5,884 nucleotides of DNA from JBAPUB01 sp049282455 (GTDB lineage: Bacteria; Actinomycetota; Actinomycetes; JAHEKZ01), in NCBI GenBank assembly GCA_049282455.1, contig JBAPUB010000305.1, positions 1-5,884 of the forward strand. The letters are read 5' to 3'. The position numbers and the translations under genes were made by a program. Of the stretch, positions 5,115 to 5,884 are shown one piece after another. Position 1 is the first letter of the stretch. The number at the start of each line of letters is the position of its first letter. The notes under the pieces are model-generated. The model saw only the letters and a list, made by a program, of their open reading frames with translations. It was not told the origin of the DNA and ran no database searches.

Positions 5115-5723
5115 TCACTGTGACAGCGGGTCGACCTCACCCTTCATCGCCTTGCGGCTCCACCCCATGGGCACCGTGGGCGGGGGCATGCGCCGCTTGC
5201 GGGCCTGGATGGAACGGCCGAACGCGTACGGCATCGTCCCAGTGCGCTGGACCTTGTCCGGGACTTCGCGCTTCAGCAGTCGGCTCAGCCCGCTCAGCAT
5301 GATCACGGTGTCAGTGACGATGAGCAGGTAGTAGCCGAGCAGGAACCATGTGGCGAAGGTCTGGATGCGCGGGATCGGGAGCAGCAGGAACACCAGGGCG
5401 ACGATCACCACGGGCCAGAAGTACTCGCCGGCTCCCCGCCGACCGTCGACGTACCCGCGGGCGATCTTGCGTGACGGACCCTGGTGGTTGGACGGGTAGT
5501 TGCGCTCGTCGCCGGACCGCATGGCGGCGGCCTGTGCGTCGCGCTCACGCTTGCGTTCCTCGCGGCTCCACTCCCGAAGCGCCTTCTTGTCACGCGGAGG
5601 CGTGGTACGGCTGCGTCGGGCGGCTTCGGCGTCGCGGCGCTTCGGCGTCGGACGACCCTTGCCCTGAGGCTTGGCGGGAGTCTCGACGACCGGTTCTGGG
5701 GGGTTGGAACGGCGACCGAACAC
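5115..5723 (-). CDS. DUF3043 domain-containing membrane protein, 202 aa
   Basis: A conserved actinobacterial membrane protein of unknown function. The N-terminal half (1-65) is highly charged and rich in Lys, Arg, Pro and Ala, starting MFGRRS as in many homologues; it is probably cytoplasmic and partly disordered or coiled. The conserved segment AAMRSGDERNYPSNHQGP (66-83) is followed by RKIARGYVDGRR (85-96), then two hydrophobic helices at about 101-117 and 122-144. A basic C-terminal tail (148-195) ends the protein. Two helices with positively charged flanks on both sides suggest both termini face the cytoplasm. The start is a GTG at 5723 with no strong Shine-Dalgarno; it was chosen because it gives the family-typical MFGR N-terminus. 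The aldo/keto reductase follows 61 bp downstream, and the MBL-fold gene is divergent. Confidence 0.9.
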   Translation of the reverse strand: MFGRRSNPPEPVVETPAKPQGKGRPTPKRRDAEAARRSRTTPPRDKKALREWSREERKRERDAQAAAMRSGDERNYPSNHQGPSRKIARGYVDGRRGAGEYFWPVVIVALVFLLLPIPRIQTFATWFLLGYYLLIVTDTVIMLSGLSRLLKREVPDKVQRTGTMPYAFGRSIQARKRRMPPPTVPMGWSRKAMKGEVDPLSQ

Positions 5724-5766
5724 GGGCTCAGGCTACGCCGCGCTCGTCTGAGGTCCGAAATCCCGT

Positions 5767-5780
5767 CCTGAACGGTCAGG
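5767..5780. repeat. Short imperfect palindrome in the divergent intergenic region
   Basis: CCTGA (5767-5771) and TCAGG (5776-5780) are inverted arms around ACGG; 12 of the 14 positions are symmetric. It lies about 45 bp upstream of the DUF3043 start and 60 bp upstream of the divergent gene, so it could be an operator. Its shortness means chance cannot be excluded. Confidence 0.35.
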
Positions 5781-5786
5781 CATATT

Positions 5787-5814
5787 CTTGAAGAGCTGCC
5801 CTTGAAGAGCTGCC
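5787..5814. repeat. Perfect 14-bp tandem duplication (2 copies)
   Basis: CTTGAAGAGCTGCC occurs twice head to tail (5787-5800 and 5801-5814), directly in the promoter region shared by the divergent DUF3043 and MBL-fold genes. On the minus strand each copy supplies a TTCAAG hexamer; the outer one stands 16 nt from TATGCC, a possible -35/-10 pair. It may be a recent slippage duplication or paired regulator sites. Confidence 0.8.
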
Positions 5815-5840
5815 CAGTCCACCCCACGAACGGGACCACG

Positions 5841-5884
5841 ATGCGCGTCACCACGATCGGACATGCCGGGCTCCACGTGCAGAC
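5841..5884 (+). CDS. Probable MBL-fold metal-dependent hydrolase, N-terminal fragment
   Basis: Only 14 complete codons and two further bases are present, reading MRVTTIGHAGLHVQ; the gene continues beyond the window. The pattern M-(R/K)-(V/I)-T-x-(I/L)-GHA-(G/C/T)-(L/V) is the first strand pair of UlaG-like metallo-beta-lactamase-fold hydrolases, where the early histidine follows a glycine. The zinc-binding HxHxDH motif would lie downstream and cannot be checked here. The ATG at 5841 has a modest GGGA at 5832-5835 as ribosome binding site. The gene is divergent from DUF3043 across a 117-bp intergenic region. Confidence 0.6.
   Translation, partial: MRVTTIGHAGLHVQ

Noticed and set aside
5114..5124. 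Palindrome GTCACTGTGAC at the end of the DUF3043 gene as a terminator
   Set aside because: A hairpin would need a one-base loop and there is no T-tract; it mostly reflects coding sequence around the stop codon.
4072..5302. Plus-strand frames opposite the aldo/keto reductase (for example 4400-5302)
   Set aside because: They mirror a highly conserved reductase with an intact catalytic tetrad and show no domain of their own.
1..5884. CRISPR arrays, tRNA or rRNA genes, insertion sequences
   Set aside because: No regularly spaced repeats, no tRNA-like cloverleaf, no transposase motifs and no long terminal inverted repeats were seen.

Overview
The window comes from a high-GC actinobacterium. GC-rich codon use, GTG starts, a DUF3043 protein and an SCO2322-type protein all point to Actinomycetota. 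A Nocardioides-like or Streptomyces-related genome would fit, but the genus cannot be fixed from the sequence alone.

Positions 1-3800 (minus strand) hold the most interesting part, a cobalamin-riboswitch-controlled transport operon. Read in the direction of transcription it has these parts: a candidate promoter with an inverted repeat (about 3770-3799); a cobalamin riboswitch aptamer (core 3655-3740); a structured leader with two strong hairpins; a secreted, LPATG-anchored protein with six prenyltransferase/terpene-cyclase-like toroid repeats (2135-3481); an SCO2322-family secreted, membrane-tethered protein (1205-2131); an EcfT (CbiQ-type) transmembrane component with a C-terminal extension (72-1208); and the first 25 codons of an ATP-binding subunit (EcfA-type), cut by the window edge. 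The genes are separated by 3 bp or overlap by 4 bp, so they are almost certainly one translationally coupled unit. The riboswitch and ECF parts together argue that the ligand is vitamin B12 or a corrinoid precursor, or possibly cobalt. The two surface proteins would then be extracellular capture partners. The six-repeat alpha/alpha toroid resembles the alpha domain of animal intrinsic factor and transcobalamin, so the locus may be a Gram-positive 'surface intrinsic factor plus ECF importer' system. That functional reading is inference.

Positions 3838-4047 (plus strand) encode a small conserved-looking soluble protein of unknown function. It is divergent from the operon and convergent with the next gene. 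A hairpin at 4042-4060 contains both convergent stop codons.

Positions 4055-5723 (minus strand) carry an aldo/keto reductase of the Kv-beta/YghZ type with an intact catalytic tetrad, preceded by a DUF3043 membrane protein. Positions 5724-5840 are a divergent intergenic region with a perfect 14-bp tandem duplication and a short palindrome. At 5841 a plus-strand gene begins that looks like an MBL-fold metal-dependent hydrolase; only 14 full codons are inside the window. No tRNA, rRNA, insertion sequence or CRISPR array is visible.
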